Shown: positions 18,962 through 29,664 of the stretch, piece by piece
Position numbering within the stretch: position 1 is the first letter of the stretch
Layout: each line of letters begins with the position of its first letter
NCBI GenBank assembly: GCA_900317685.1
Contig: ONHQ01000008.1
Span: 1 to 64,000, forward strand
Source of the DNA: an uncultured Prevotella sp.
GTDB lineage: Bacteria; Bacteroidota; Bacteroidia; Bacteroidales; Bacteroidaceae
Reading direction: 5' to 3'
DNA length: 64,000 bases
Position numbers and translations under genes: made by a program
The notes under the pieces: model-generated
The model's database searches: none
Told to the model about the DNA's origin: nothing
Seen by the model: only the letters and a program-made list of their open reading frames with translations

Positions 18962-18969
18962 TAAATTTG
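18962..18969 (+). promoter_or_regulatory. -7 element of guaB
   Basis: TAAATTTG lies 28 bases before the guaB ATG. A -33 match is weak. Confidence 0.55.
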
Positions 18970-18979
18970 CACGCAATAA

Positions 18980-20482
<1,503 letters not shown>

Positions 20483-20494
20483 TCATTTGATTGC

Positions 20495-21925
20495 ATGAAC
20501 AAATTATTTTCAAGGAAACATATCTTTGTGGGCGCCATGCTTTTGTGTGGCACCCTCTCTTTTGCTCAGAGCGACGATCCCGTCATCATGACCGTCAACG
20601 GTCATCCGGTTCTTCGCTCTGAGTTTGCGTATTCCTATAAAAAGAACAACACCAATGGTGTGCTCGACCGTAAGAGTGTGCGTGACTATGTGCCGCTGTT
20701 TATCAACTATAAGTTGAAGGTGGAGGCTGCCAAGGATGCGCATCTCGACACCCTGTCGTCCTACAAGAAGGAGTTTGCCGGTTATCGCGACCAGCAGATC
20801 CGTCCGGCTATGATCGACAGTGCGGACATCGAGGCTGAGGCCAGGAAAATCTATGAGGAGGCCCGCCAGCGCATCGACGGCAATGGTGGCATGGTGCGGG
20901 TCTCGCATATCCTAATCGCCATGAAGCAAAAGGCTACACCCGATGAGGAGAAGGTTGCCAAGCAACGTATCGACTCGGTCTATAATGCTTTGCAGCATGG
21001 GGCGGACTTCGCTGCGTTGGCCCGCAAAGTGTCACAAGACCCGGGTTCCGCTGGTGAGGGTGGTCAGTTGCCTTGGATTGTCAAGGGCCAGACCTTTCCT
21101 GAATTCGAGAATCAGATGTGGAGTCTTAAAGACGGTCAGCTGAGCAAGCCTTTCCTTTCACCAGCCGGTTGGCATATCGTTTTAAGACAAGGTCACCAGC
21201 CTTTCTTCTCTTACGACAGTCAGCGTGCCGACATTCTCCGGTTCATCGACCAGCGCAACCTGCGTGAGCAAATCATCAATCAGAAGCTTGACACACTGGC
21301 CAAGCAACGCCATACCACTCCCGACGCTGTGTTGGCGGCCAAACGGGAGGAGATGGAGAAGCAAGATTCCAACCTGAAGTATCTCATCCAAGAATACCAT
21401 GACGGGCTGTTGCTCTTCGCCATTGCCGACAGCATGGTATGGCAGAAAGCCAAGAACGACGAGGCTGGTTTGGAGCAGTACTTCCGCAAGAACCGTAAGC
21501 GCTACCGTTGGGATGCGCCTCGCTTCAAAGGTATTGCCTACTGCACACGTGCGCAGGAAGATATAGATAAGGTGAAGAAAGCCGTGAAGCGTTTGCCGTT
21601 CAGCCAGTGGGCAGAGAAGCTTCGCACCACTTTCAATGCCGATTCCGTGCTTCGCATCCGTGTGGAAAAAGGAATCTTCCGCATGGGCGATAACGCTTTG
21701 GTGGACAAAGAAGTCTTTGGTAAAGACACGGTTGCCAAGCCTGTCAAGGACTATCCCTATATGGCTGTCTACGGCAAGAAGCTCAAAGCACCCAAAGAGA
21801 TGGATGATGTGCGTGAGCTCGTCGTGGCTGATTATCAGGATGCCTTGGAAAAGGAATGGGTAGAGCAGCTTTGCCGCAAGTATCCCGTTACCGTCAATGA
21901 GGCTGTCGTCGACACGGTCAAGTAA
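20495..21925 (+). CDS. Periplasmic parvulin-type peptidyl-prolyl isomerase
   Basis: The 476-residue product has a signal peptide ending near residue 25 (LSFAQ) and one clear parvulin domain at about 130-235 with VRVSHILI, a DPGSAGEGGQLPW stretch and a GWHIVL end. A helical N-terminal chaperone region and a long C-terminal region flank it, the layout of SurA/PpiD-like outer-membrane chaperones. It is followed after 30 bases by a second parvulin protein. The two are likely to assist folding of outer-membrane proteins. Which one corresponds to SurA cannot be fixed from sequence alone. Confidence 0.88.
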   Translation: MNKLFSRKHIFVGAMLLCGTLSFAQSDDPVIMTVNGHPVLRSEFAYSYKKNNTNGVLDRKSVRDYVPLFINYKLKVEAAKDAHLDTLSSYKKEFAGYRDQQIRPAMIDSADIEAEARKIYEEARQRIDGNGGMVRVSHILIAMKQKATPDEEKVAKQRIDSVYNALQHGADFAALARKVSQDPGSAGEGGQLPWIVKGQTFPEFENQMWSLKDGQLSKPFLSPAGWHIVLRQGHQPFFSYDSQRADILRFIDQRNLREQIINQKLDTLAKQRHTTPDAVLAAKREEMEKQDSNLKYLIQEYHDGLLLFAIADSMVWQKAKNDEAGLEQYFRKNRKRYRWDAPRFKGIAYCTRAQEDIDKVKKAVKRLPFSQWAEKLRTTFNADSVLRIRVEKGIFRMGDNALVDKEVFGKDTVAKPVKDYPYMAVYGKKLKAPKEMDDVRELVVADYQDALEKEWVEQLCRKYPVTVNEAVVDTVK

Positions 21926-21955
21926 GAAATAGATCAACAGGTCAGAAATAGCAAC

Positions 21956-23416
21956 ATGAAAATAATCAATAAGCGCCATATCCCCTTTGTCGCAGCACTT
22001 TTGTTGGCTGCGGCCTCTCTTTCGGCCATGACCACGGTACCCGGCTTGACGGGTTCTCTGAGTCGTGGGGCTTCGGATTCTACGTCACATGACAGCACAG
22101 CTAAGGAAGAGGCTCCGATACCCGAGAGTAGTGTCATCGACGAAGTCGTGTGGGTGGTGGGCGACGAGCCTATCCTCAAGTCCGATGTAGAGATGATGCG
22201 TATGCAGGGCCAGCAGGAAGGCATGACGTGGGGTGGCAATCCCGACTGTGCCATTCCCGAACAGCTTGCCGTGCAGAAGCTCTTCCTCCATCAGGCCGAG
22301 ATCGACTCTATTGAGGTCAGTGAGTCCGAGATCGCCGCTGGTGTGCAGCAGCAGCTCAACCGTTGGATAGAGATCGCGGGTAGTCAGGAGAAACTCGAAG
22401 AGTATCGCAAGGAGTCCATCAATGAGATCCGCAACGACATGCACGATGAGTTCAAGAACCAACAGCTCATCCAGAAGATGAAGCAGAAGCTTGTCGAGGA
22501 TGTGAAGGTATCGCCGGCAGACGTGCGCAGCTATTTCCGCAATGTCCCGAAGGACAGCCTGCCTTACGTGCCTACTGAGGTAGAGGTGCAGGTGATCCAG
22601 GTCTCTCCGAAGATCAAGCAGAGCGAGATCAACCGCGTCAAGGACGAGCTTCGCGGATTCACCGAACGTGTCAACAATGGTGAGACGAGCTTCTCCACTT
22701 TGGCACGCCTCTATTCCGAAGATCCGGGTTCCGCCCGTCAGGGTGGTGAGCTGGGCTTCATGGGGCGTGGTATGCTCGATCCTGCTTTCGCCCAAGTGGC
22801 TTTCAACCTGACCGATCCAAAGAAGGTGTCTAAAATCGTGGAGTCGGAATTCGGCTATCATATCATTCAGCTCATCGACAAACGTGGTGACAAGATCAAT
22901 GTGCGACACATCTTGCTCAGACCAAAGGTTGCGCAGGACGATATTGACGCCGCCGAGCATCGCCTCGATTCCATACGCACTGATATCGTCAATGGTAAGT
23001 TCACCTTCGAAGCCGGTGCCTCCTATATCTCTGATGACAAAGACACGAAGAACAACCAAGGTCTCATGTCCAACAGTACTTCTGACGGCATGACCTCACG
23101 TTTCCAGATGAAGGAGTTGCCTACAGAGATCGCAAGAGTCGTCGACACGATGAAGGTCGGTGAGATTTCCGCACCTTTCACACGTATCAACAACAAGAAC
23201 AAGACGGTCGCTTGCATCATCAAGCTCAAGAGCCGGGTGGAAGGACACCGTGCCACCATCACGGAGGACTTCCAGGTGATGAAGGATGTCGTCCTGGCCA
23301 AGGAGCGTGAGAAAGTGCTCAATGACTGGGTCGTCGACAAGATCAAGCATACTTATGTCAGGGTCAACGACCGCTATAAAGATTGTAAATTTCAGTATCA
23401 GGGATGGATCAGATGA
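21956..23416 (+). CDS. SurA-like periplasmic chaperone/isomerase
   Basis: The 486-residue product has a signal peptide (about 1-24), a SurA-type N-terminal helical domain beginning VVWVVGDEPILKSDVE, and two parvulin domains. The first (about 205-300) has LYSEDPGSARQGGELGFM and FGYHIIQLID. The second (about 305-400) is more degenerate. The domain order matches SurA, the periplasmic carrier of outer-membrane beta-barrels. The C-terminus overlaps the next reading frame by 13 bases, implying coupled translation with the OstA-like protein. Confidence 0.9.
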   Translation: MKIINKRHIPFVAALLLAAASLSAMTTVPGLTGSLSRGASDSTSHDSTAKEEAPIPESSVIDEVVWVVGDEPILKSDVEMMRMQGQQEGMTWGGNPDCAIPEQLAVQKLFLHQAEIDSIEVSESEIAAGVQQQLNRWIEIAGSQEKLEEYRKESINEIRNDMHDEFKNQQLIQKMKQKLVEDVKVSPADVRSYFRNVPKDSLPYVPTEVEVQVIQVSPKIKQSEINRVKDELRGFTERVNNGETSFSTLARLYSEDPGSARQGGELGFMGRGMLDPAFAQVAFNLTDPKKVSKIVESEFGYHIIQLIDKRGDKINVRHILLRPKVAQDDIDAAEHRLDSIRTDIVNGKFTFEAGASYISDDKDTKNNQGLMSNSTSDGMTSRFQMKELPTEIARVVDTMKVGEISAPFTRINNKNKTVACIIKLKSRVEGHRATITEDFQVMKDVVLAKEREKVLNDWVVDKIKHTYVRVNDRYKDCKFQYQGWIR

Positions 23417-25206
23417 CGTTCCGCAGATTTTTCCAACACTTATCATATAGGCATGGAGCCGTTTCTCTTACGGCTCTATGCCTCTTTGCACTTTGTATGC
23501 TGACCGCCATTGCCGCGCCCCGCAAGCGCAAGGCGGTGGACAACAGGGTCTATCTCGTACATGCCGATGAGTTGAAGTTCGATATGTACGGGCCTAATCC
23601 CGACGCGCAGATCGTCAAGGGACACGTCCACTTTCTTCATAGGGGTGCCACGCTGACGTGCGACTCAGCATATTTCTATCAGACCACAAATTCCGTGCGT
23701 GCCATGGGACATGTGCATTTCCGTCAGCCGCAGGACAACATCACGCTCACCTGTCAGCGTGCGTGGTACGATGGTGAGGAGCAGCTCATGGAGGCCCGCA
23801 ACAATGTCGTGCTCCATCATGCCCGGCAGACGCTCTACACCGACTCGCTGAACTACGACCGGCTCTACAACAATGCCTATTTCTTCCGTGGCGGACGGCT
23901 CATCGACGGTACGAGTAAGCTCAGTTCTGACTGGGGCGAGTACAATACCGAGACCAAACAGGCTGTCTTCTACTACGATGTGCAGCTTCATACGCCGAAG
24001 ACACGCGTCTCCACAGATACGCTCTATTACGACACCCGTACTTCGCGGGCGCATGTCGTCGGACAGTATACGCCCGACAAGGGACAGGGCACACCGCGCG
24101 CCTCACGTATCATCAATGGGCAGAACGTCATCACCACCACCGACGCTTACTTCAATACCAAGACCGACAAGGCTGACCTCTATGGGCGCTCGACGGTTGT
24201 CAACAAGGAAAAGACAATTACCGCCGACACCTTATTCTATAATAGCAAGACCGGGCGCAACTATGGACAGGGCAATGTCATCTATGTCGATAAGCGCAAT
24301 AAGAACCGGCTCACGGCTCACCTCGTCGTCTACAACGAGAAGACCGGACGCGGCTTTGCCACGGGGCGTGCGCTCGTCATGGACTACTCCCGTCCCGACA
24401 CGCTGTGGATGCACGGCGACACGATGCGCGTGGAGACCTTTCATATCAACACCGACTCGGTCTACCGCAAGGTGCATTGCTATCCCCGTGTGCGCATCTT
24501 CCGCAACGACGCGCAGGCGGTCTGCGACTCATTGGTCTTCAACTCCAAAGACTCGTGCATGACGATGTACCGCGATCCGATCCTCTGGAACGGACAGCGG
24601 CAGCTCTTGGGTGAGAAGATCCTGACGTTTATGAACGACACCACGATCCGTGAGGCCCACGTCCTCGGACAGGCTCTCTCCATCGAACTCATGCAAGACT
24701 CCACACACTACAATCAGGTGTCCTCCACCAATATGTTTGCTTATTTCCTCGGCGGAAAGATCAGACGCAGCGATGCCGTAGGCAATGTGCGGGCGATCTT
24801 CTTCCCTGTCGACGACAAGGACAGCACGCTGATCGGACTCAACTATATCGAGACCGACACCATGCGCTCTTTTGTCAACGACCAGCGCAAGCTGGAACGT
24901 ATCTGGATGCCGAAAGCCCAGGGTACGCTCTATCCGATGACACAGATTCCGCCAGGCAAGGAAAAGCTTGATGTCTTTGCGTGGTTTGATTATATCCGAC
25001 CAAAGGACAAGGATGATGTGTTTAACTGGAAAGCGAAAGCTTCGGGAACAGAGTTGAAACATATCAAGCGCCATGCCGCACCAATTCAGCAGATCGGCAG
25101 TCAGGCCGGTGCGCAGAAGGCGGCAGAGCCTGCTTCGGCCACGACAGAAGCGAAAGGACATCAGGTCCCGCCGCAAAAGAGGGCAGCTCGCTCGCATAAG
25201 AGATAG
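23404..25206 (+). CDS. OstA/LptA-like periplasmic protein
   Basis: The 600-residue product has an N-terminal membrane or signal segment (about 20-38) and repeated beta-strand units of the OstA/LptA fold, for example VYLVHADELKFD...AQIVKGHVHF and repeated DTLYYDT / DTLFYNSKTG units. This fold carries lipopolysaccharide across the periplasm. The size suggests a Bacteroidota-specific multi-repeat form, without the LptD barrel. The start overlaps the SurA-like gene by 13 bases; a second ATG nine bases later is also possible. The C-terminal 50 residues are low complexity (Ala, Gln, Lys). The role in LPS transport is inferred from the fold and from operon context with outer-membrane chaperones. Confidence 0.8.
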   Translation: MDQMTFRRFFQHLSYRHGAVSLTALCLFALCMLTAIAAPRKRKAVDNRVYLVHADELKFDMYGPNPDAQIVKGHVHFLHRGATLTCDSAYFYQTTNSVRAMGHVHFRQPQDNITLTCQRAWYDGEEQLMEARNNVVLHHARQTLYTDSLNYDRLYNNAYFFRGGRLIDGTSKLSSDWGEYNTETKQAVFYYDVQLHTPKTRVSTDTLYYDTRTSRAHVVGQYTPDKGQGTPRASRIINGQNVITTTDAYFNTKTDKADLYGRSTVVNKEKTITADTLFYNSKTGRNYGQGNVIYVDKRNKNRLTAHLVVYNEKTGRGFATGRALVMDYSRPDTLWMHGDTMRVETFHINTDSVYRKVHCYPRVRIFRNDAQAVCDSLVFNSKDSCMTMYRDPILWNGQRQLLGEKILTFMNDTTIREAHVLGQALSIELMQDSTHYNQVSSTNMFAYFLGGKIRRSDAVGNVRAIFFPVDDKDSTLIGLNYIETDTMRSFVNDQRKLERIWMPKAQGTLYPMTQIPPGKEKLDVFAWFDYIRPKDKDDVFNWKAKASGTELKHIKRHAAPIQQIGSQAGAQKAAEPASATTEAKGHQVPPQKRAARSHKR

Positions 25207-25221
25207 AAGGGGGAGCCACTC

Positions 25222-25265
25222 AGCCCTTCCTTAGCCCCCCCCAAGGGGAGGGAAAGGCGAAACCC
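25222..25265 (+). repeat. REP-like palindromic element, copy C
   Basis: CAGCCCTTCCTTAG precedes a core close to CCCCCCCC-AA-GGGGAGGG. It lies 16 bases after the OstA-like stop codon. Confidence 0.7.
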
Positions 25266-25337
25266 ATTCGTGCGCAAGGGAGACGGTGTAGGGGCGGCCC
25301 TCCGTGGCCGCCCTAACCCTCTTGCCGGTAATTTCCC

Positions 25338-25460
25338 TCACACAGAGACGCGGAGTCACAGAGAAAGACAAGGACACCTTATTATATATAGAGCACACAA
25401 AGGTGGCTTCGCTATGTTGAGGAATGATCAGCATCTCCGTGACTCCGTGTCTCTGTGTGA
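25338..25460. repeat. Possible MITE-like element with 26-base inverted ends
   Basis: The two ends (25338-25363 and 25435-25460) are inverted copies matching at 24 of 26 positions, with core CACAGAGAC-CGGAGTCAC. They enclose about 71 bases that include the AT-rich motif ACCTTATTATATATAG. A half copy of the same end occurs near 45225-45265. No coding sequence is inside. Confidence 0.55.
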
Positions 25461-25504
25461 GCATTAAAAAATAAAGTAAACGATCGGTCTAATCATCTCA
25501 GCTT

Positions 25505-25831
25505 ATGTTCTTCACTTCCCGTCGTCCTCGTCCCTTCCATCATACGTTCATCTACTACGATGAGCGGAAGGAACGACTGCGCCAACTGGAGGAGCACGCG
25601 CGCGAGGAGCTCACCGCAGAAGGACAGACCTCCAAAGAGGGTAGGGAGGGAGAGCACTCACGGACTGACGACACCGAGACCTTGCGCCGTTTCCGTCCGG
25701 AGGTTCTGCGCGGCACTTTTCTGTCTGCTGACAGTCGTGTACGTCGTCGACGGCCCGGCTTGCTTTCCGGTAATCTACTGCTCATCGTGCTCATCCTCCT
25801 GTGTGTTGTTTTGTTTGTTTTGATGTTATGA
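25505..25831 (+). CDS. Small membrane-anchored protein upstream of mutL
   Basis: The 108-residue product is very rich in Arg, Glu and Thr (a charged N-terminal 85 residues with YYDERKERLRQLEEHAREEL, probably helical) and ends in one hydrophobic helix of about 20 residues at the C-terminus, so it is probably a tail-anchored inner-membrane protein. It lies 5 bases before mutL and about 300 bases after the OstA-like gene. I do not recognise a named family; its placement is like small proteins found between ostA-like genes and mutL in Bacteroidota. Coding is supported by spacing and the coherent membrane helix. Confidence 0.6.
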   Translation: MFFTSRRPRPFHHTFIYYDERKERLRQLEEHAREELTAEGQTSKEGREGEHSRTDDTETLRRFRPEVLRGTFLSADSRVRRRRPGLLSGNLLLIVLILLCVVLFVLML

Positions 25832-25835
25832 CGTT

Positions 25836-27764
25836 ATGAGTGATATTATTCAACTTCTTCCAGACTCAGTAGCCAACCAAATCGCGGCCGGTGAGGTTAT
25901 CCAGCGCCCCGCCTCGGTCATCAAGGAACTCGTAGAGAATGCTGTCGACGCCGGCGCCAAGCACATCGACGTCGCTGTAGTCGATGCCGGGCGCACGTCC
26001 ATTCAGGTCATTGACGACGGTAAGGGCATGTCCGAGACCGACGCACGACTGGCCTTTGAGCGACATGCCACGTCGAAGATCCGCAAGGCCGACGACCTCT
26101 TCGACCTCCATACCATGGGGTTCCGTGGCGAAGCTCTGCCGTCGATCGCTGCCGTAGCGCAGGTGGAACTGAAGACGCGGCAACAAGGCGAAGACATCGG
26201 CACGCATCTGTCCATCGCCGGTGGTAAGGTGACAGGGCAAGAGCCGTGTGCATGTCCCGAAGGTTCAAACTTCATGGTGGAAAATCTCTTCTTCAATGTG
26301 CCTGCCCGCCGCAAGTTCCTCAAGTCCAACAATACCGAGCTCAACAACATTCTGACGGCATTCCAGCGCATCGTGCTAGTCTATCCCGAGATAGTCTTCC
26401 GTCTGCACAGCAACGATGCGGAACTGCTCAACCTTCGGGCCTGTGGCTTGCGTCAGCGTATCGTTGACGTCTTTGGCAACCGTCTCAACCAGGACCTCCT
26501 GCCCGTGAAGGTGGAGACCTCGCTCTGTGGCATCCATGGCTTTGTGGGCAAGCCGGAGTCGGCAAAGAAAAAGAATGCCCATCAGTATTTCTTTGTCAAT
26601 GGCCGCTATATGCGCCATCCTTATTTTGCCAAGGCGGTGATGTCGGCTTTTGACCGGCTGATACCTCAGGGCGAACAGGTGCCCTTCTTCCTCTATTTCG
26701 ATGTCTCGCCAAAAGATATCGACGTCAATATCCATCCTACCAAGACGGAGATTAAGTTTGAAAACGAGCAGGCGGTGTGGCAGATCCTCAACGCGGCCGT
26801 CAAGGACGCTGTGGGTATCTTCAGCAATGCCACTACGCTGGATTTCGACACGGAGGGTAAGCCTGATATTCCTGTCTTCGATCCCGACAATGGGGCTTCT
26901 ATGCCCAAGGTGGACTTTGATCCGCAATACAATCCTTTCACTGCTCCAGCACCATCGTCCGGTGGGACCGGTCATCCTTCACGTATGGGGTCAGAAGGCT
27001 TCCAAGCCTCTCAGATGGGCTCAGAAGGCTTTCACGTCTCCCGCATGGGCAGCACAGCATCAGCATTTGCTGACTTTGACGCGTTGATGGGTGGTGCCTC
27101 GTCAGCGTCTTTCAATCATGTACCGTCTTCCGAGCCTGAGGATCTCTTCCCCCAGGAGAAGAGTGCGACAGCAGGTACAAAGCAGGTGCTGGAGGAAAAG
27201 GCACCCTCGCACTATCAGTATAAGGGAAAATATATCATGACAGCCGTGAAGTCGGGGCTGATGATTGTGGATCAGCACAGGGCGCATATCCGAATTCTCT
27301 TCGAACAGTATCAGAAGCAGCTGGAGGCAAAGAAAATGCGGGCGCAGAAGGTGCTCTTCCCTGAGTCGTTGCAGCTCACGGCGCAGCAGCAGGTGACCTT
27401 GGGACAGATTATGCCGGAGTTGCAGATGATGGGCTTTGAACTTACAAGTTTAGGCGGCAGTACGTGGTCGGTCAATGCTATGCCGGAAGGTCTTGACGGC
27501 ATCAACGTGATGGATCTTCTCCACGACATGCTTGACGGTGTTCACGCTACGGGTGATGAGGCTTTACAGAAGGTCAATGAACAACTGGCTTTGACAATGG
27601 CACGTGCCGCCGCGATTCCTTATGGTCAGGTGCTGCAGAACGACGAGATGGAGAATATCGTCAACAGCCTCTTCCTCTGTGGCAATGTCAACTACACGCC
27701 CGACGGTCATAAGATCCTCTGTATCCTCAAGCAGCAGGAGATCGAACAGATGCTGGGGGAATAA
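25836..27764 (+). CDS. mutL: DNA mismatch repair protein MutL
   Basis: MutL links mismatch recognition by MutS to strand removal. The 642-residue product has the GHKL ATPase domain with ELVENAVDAG, DDGKGM at 60-64 and GFRGEAL near 95, then a Gly/Ser-rich linker (about 370-425) and a C-terminal dimerisation domain. The linker holds a tandem repeat (MGSEGFQASQ / MGSEGFHVSR). The C-terminal motif normally written DQHA-x2-E-x4-E reads DQHRAHIRILFE at 479-490, so the first catalytic Glu is Ile, and the usual CPHGRP motif reads TPDGHK. The nuclease function may therefore be absent. The ATG at 25836 overlaps a likely coupling region with the upstream gene. Confidence 0.96.
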   Translation: MSDIIQLLPDSVANQIAAGEVIQRPASVIKELVENAVDAGAKHIDVAVVDAGRTSIQVIDDGKGMSETDARLAFERHATSKIRKADDLFDLHTMGFRGEALPSIAAVAQVELKTRQQGEDIGTHLSIAGGKVTGQEPCACPEGSNFMVENLFFNVPARRKFLKSNNTELNNILTAFQRIVLVYPEIVFRLHSNDAELLNLRACGLRQRIVDVFGNRLNQDLLPVKVETSLCGIHGFVGKPESAKKKNAHQYFFVNGRYMRHPYFAKAVMSAFDRLIPQGEQVPFFLYFDVSPKDIDVNIHPTKTEIKFENEQAVWQILNAAVKDAVGIFSNATTLDFDTEGKPDIPVFDPDNGASMPKVDFDPQYNPFTAPAPSSGGTGHPSRMGSEGFQASQMGSEGFHVSRMGSTASAFADFDALMGGASSASFNHVPSSEPEDLFPQEKSATAGTKQVLEEKAPSHYQYKGKYIMTAVKSGLMIVDQHRAHIRILFEQYQKQLEAKKMRAQKVLFPESLQLTAQQQVTLGQIMPELQMMGFELTSLGGSTWSVNAMPEGLDGINVMDLLHDMLDGVHATGDEALQKVNEQLALTMARAAAIPYGQVLQNDEMENIVNSLFLCGNVNYTPDGHKILCILKQQEIEQMLGE

Positions 27765-27788
27765 GGGAAGTAGCCCTTCACCTAACTC

Positions 27789-27832
27789 AAGCCCTTCCCT
27801 AACCCTCCCCGAGGGGAGGGAATGGCAATACC
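27789..27832 (+). repeat. REP-like palindromic element, copy D
   Basis: This is the best match to the family: AAGCCCTTCCCTAA, core CCCTCCCC-GA-GGGGAGGG, then AATGGCAATACC. A partial left half (GCCCTTCACCTAACTC) precedes it. Confidence 0.8.
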
Positions 27833-28019
27833 TGTTGCCGGTAATGTTGGAATGGTATAGCTGTGAAGTCTTACTATTTCCTGTTTTCGTCACCTTTTTG
27901 AGAAAGTTCTATAAGTAATTGATAATCAATGTCGGTGTACTGCAATGTGGGTGTCCCAATGACGAAAACAGGAAGAAGATAACCGAATATAAAGAATATA
28001 TATGAAGTCTATAAACAAT

Positions 28020-28058
28020 AAACCGAATATCAGGAGCATTCCCGATATTCGGTTTTTT
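28020..28058 (+). terminator. Intrinsic terminator downstream of mutL
   Basis: A perfect 12-base stem (AAACCGAATATC / GATATTCGGTTT) with a 12-base loop is followed by a run of T. Confidence 0.85.
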
Positions 28059-28138
28059 TTTGTTTTTACTAAGACCTTAGCTTTGTCCTAAAGCCTTTCA
28101 ATAGTCTTTAAAAGCTTATTGCCCATCCTTGAGGTTTT

Positions 28139-28177
28139 CTCCATTCCCTCCCTTTGGGGAGGGTTAGGGTAGGGCGT
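28139..28177 (-). repeat. REP-like palindromic element, copy E
   Basis: CCATTCCCTCCC-TTT-GGGGAGGG followed by TTAGGGTAGGGCG is the reverse orientation of the family. It abuts the ompA stop codon. Confidence 0.75.
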
Positions 28178-29340
28178 TACTCAGCCACCTGCACAGTAGC
28201 GCGACGGTTGAAGGAGACAGGAGACAGCTCGTCAACACCACCCTTACCGACAGTGTTGATGTTAGCGCGGTCTACACCCATCTTCACGAGCTCGTCAGCA
28301 ACAGTAGCTGCACGGCCCTCAGAGAGCTTCTGGTTGATTTCAGGAGTACCTGTTGCGCTGTCAGCATAGCCAGTGACGTTCAGCTTGCTGCCGTTCTCCT
28401 TAGCATACTGAGCGATAGCCTTCACGTTGACAAGGTCCTTCTGAGAAGCGATGTCGGTGTGGTTGATGTTGAAGAAGACAGATACCGGAGTGGTGACGAA
28501 GTCCTTGACAGCCTTCGGAGCCTCTTTAGGCTGCTCGCTGAGGAGCTTCTTCAGACGTGCGTTCTCTGCGTTAGCATCGTCGAGCTGACCCTGGAGAGCG
28601 TCGAGCTGATTCTGATACATAGCCTTCAGAGCGTCTACGTCAGGAACCTTGTTCCATGTGCCCTTGCCCAGGTTGAAGGTCAGACCCACCTCGGCATAGA
28701 GGTGATTGTCCTTGTCTTCCCATCCGCGCAGAGTGTGCGTGTCTCCGTTAAAGTTGCTGCTTGCGCCGTAGCCATCGAAGTCTTCCTCCAGACGGTTCCA
28801 ACCACCTTCAACGTATACGCGCATCTTGTCGCACAGGCGCCAAGAAGACTGCAAACCGACGCTCAGCTGCATAGCGTAGAGGTTGGTCTTGCAGTTGCGG
28901 GAGAAACCACCACCGGCGAAAGGAATCACGTTCCACACACGGTTGGGGTTGTAGCCGAAGAGCAGGTTGCTCATGTTGAACATCACATGCTCGTTCAGTG
29001 TCCAGTACTTCATGCCGTTGCCAGCGTTGTTGTCGTCGGTGACAGCCTTGCCCCAGATACCCTGCAGCTTGGTGCGGAGTCCGATGCCCGGTGTGAACCA
29101 TTTACCGATAGCGACAGAAGCGCCCGGGTTGCTACGGAACTTCTTGAACGGGCTGTGTGACAGACCCAGTCCGTGCTCCTCGTTGCTGTACCAAGCACTC
29201 CAGTCAACGCCACCCTGAATAAACCAGTTACTCCAGAAAGAGTTAGTGGCCACGCTGTACTTCTGTACGGGAGTTGCCTCCTGAGCCTGTGTGCCCAGGG
29301 CGAAACCGGCAAAAGCCAATGCAATGAATAACTTTCTCAT
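28177..29340 (-). CDS. OmpA-family outer-membrane porin (minus set)
   Basis: The 387-residue product has a signal peptide (1-19, ending TQAQ), an N-terminal beta-barrel domain of about 215 residues, a short helical linker (QLDALQGQLDDANAENARLKKLL, coiled-coil-like) and a C-terminal OmpA peptidoglycan-binding domain from about 275 (VSVFFNINHTDI, LNVTGYADSATG, NQKLSEGRAATV, FNRRATVQV). It is a paralogue of the porin at 45591, sharing MSNLLFGYNPNRVWNV against LSNLFCGWNPNRVFNV in the barrel. It has its own promoter and is probably an abundant surface protein. Confidence 0.93.
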   Translation of the reverse strand: MRKLFIALAFAGFALGTQAQEATPVQKYSVATNSFWSNWFIQGGVDWSAWYSNEEHGLGLSHSPFKKFRSNPGASVAIGKWFTPGIGLRTKLQGIWGKAVTDDNNAGNGMKYWTLNEHVMFNMSNLLFGYNPNRVWNVIPFAGGGFSRNCKTNLYAMQLSVGLQSSWRLCDKMRVYVEGGWNRLEEDFDGYGASSNFNGDTHTLRGWEDKDNHLYAEVGLTFNLGKGTWNKVPDVDALKAMYQNQLDALQGQLDDANAENARLKKLLSEQPKEAPKAVKDFVTTPVSVFFNINHTDIASQKDLVNVKAIAQYAKENGSKLNVTGYADSATGTPEINQKLSEGRAATVADELVKMGVDRANINTVGKGGVDELSPVSFNRRATVQVAE

Positions 29341-29415
29341 AACTTTACCTATTAATAATTGATTAAATAAATGATCTCTCGATGCTTCTTCATTAGCTTA
29401 CACACGCTGTGTTTG

Positions 29416-29423
29416 CAAAGTTA
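29416..29423 (-). promoter_or_regulatory. -7 element of the minus-strand ompA
   Basis: TAACTTTG on the minus strand lies 75 bases before the start codon. The -33 match is weak. Confidence 0.6.
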
Positions 29424-29563
29424 ATAAATTTTTTCTAATGATGGCGTTTTTTCTCCTTTTTTTTGCATTCTGCCCCTCCTTTTTGCGTGCAAAAGACTAT
29501 GTTACAGCACTTTTTTGACTAAGTTACACTTTTATGCTGGGCTTTTTATCCAACAGTCATAAC

Positions 29564-29598
29564 GAAAAACGCGCCGGGGTGTGGGGCCCCCGGCGCGA
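29564..29598 (-). terminator. Terminator after the Ig-rich protein gene
   Basis: On the minus strand, CGCGCCGGGG pairs with CCCCGGCGCG and is followed by TTTTT. Confidence 0.85.
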
Positions 29599-29664
29599 TG
29601 GATATGGGATAGAAAGATCATGGGAGATCTATGCTATACCCTTGTTTTTTTCTTGCTCATCTTA

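Larger units (their letters stand above)
27765..28176. other. Gene-free stretch between mutL and ompA
   Basis: This 412-base stretch between convergent genes holds two REP-like elements (27789-27832 and 28139-28177) and a terminator at 28020-28058. I see no coding sequence. Confidence 0.6.
29341..29664. other. Leader and promoter region of the minus-strand ompA
   Basis: This 324-base gap holds the ompA promoter (29416-29423) and the terminator of the upstream gene (29564-29598). I see no coding sequence. Confidence 0.6.
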
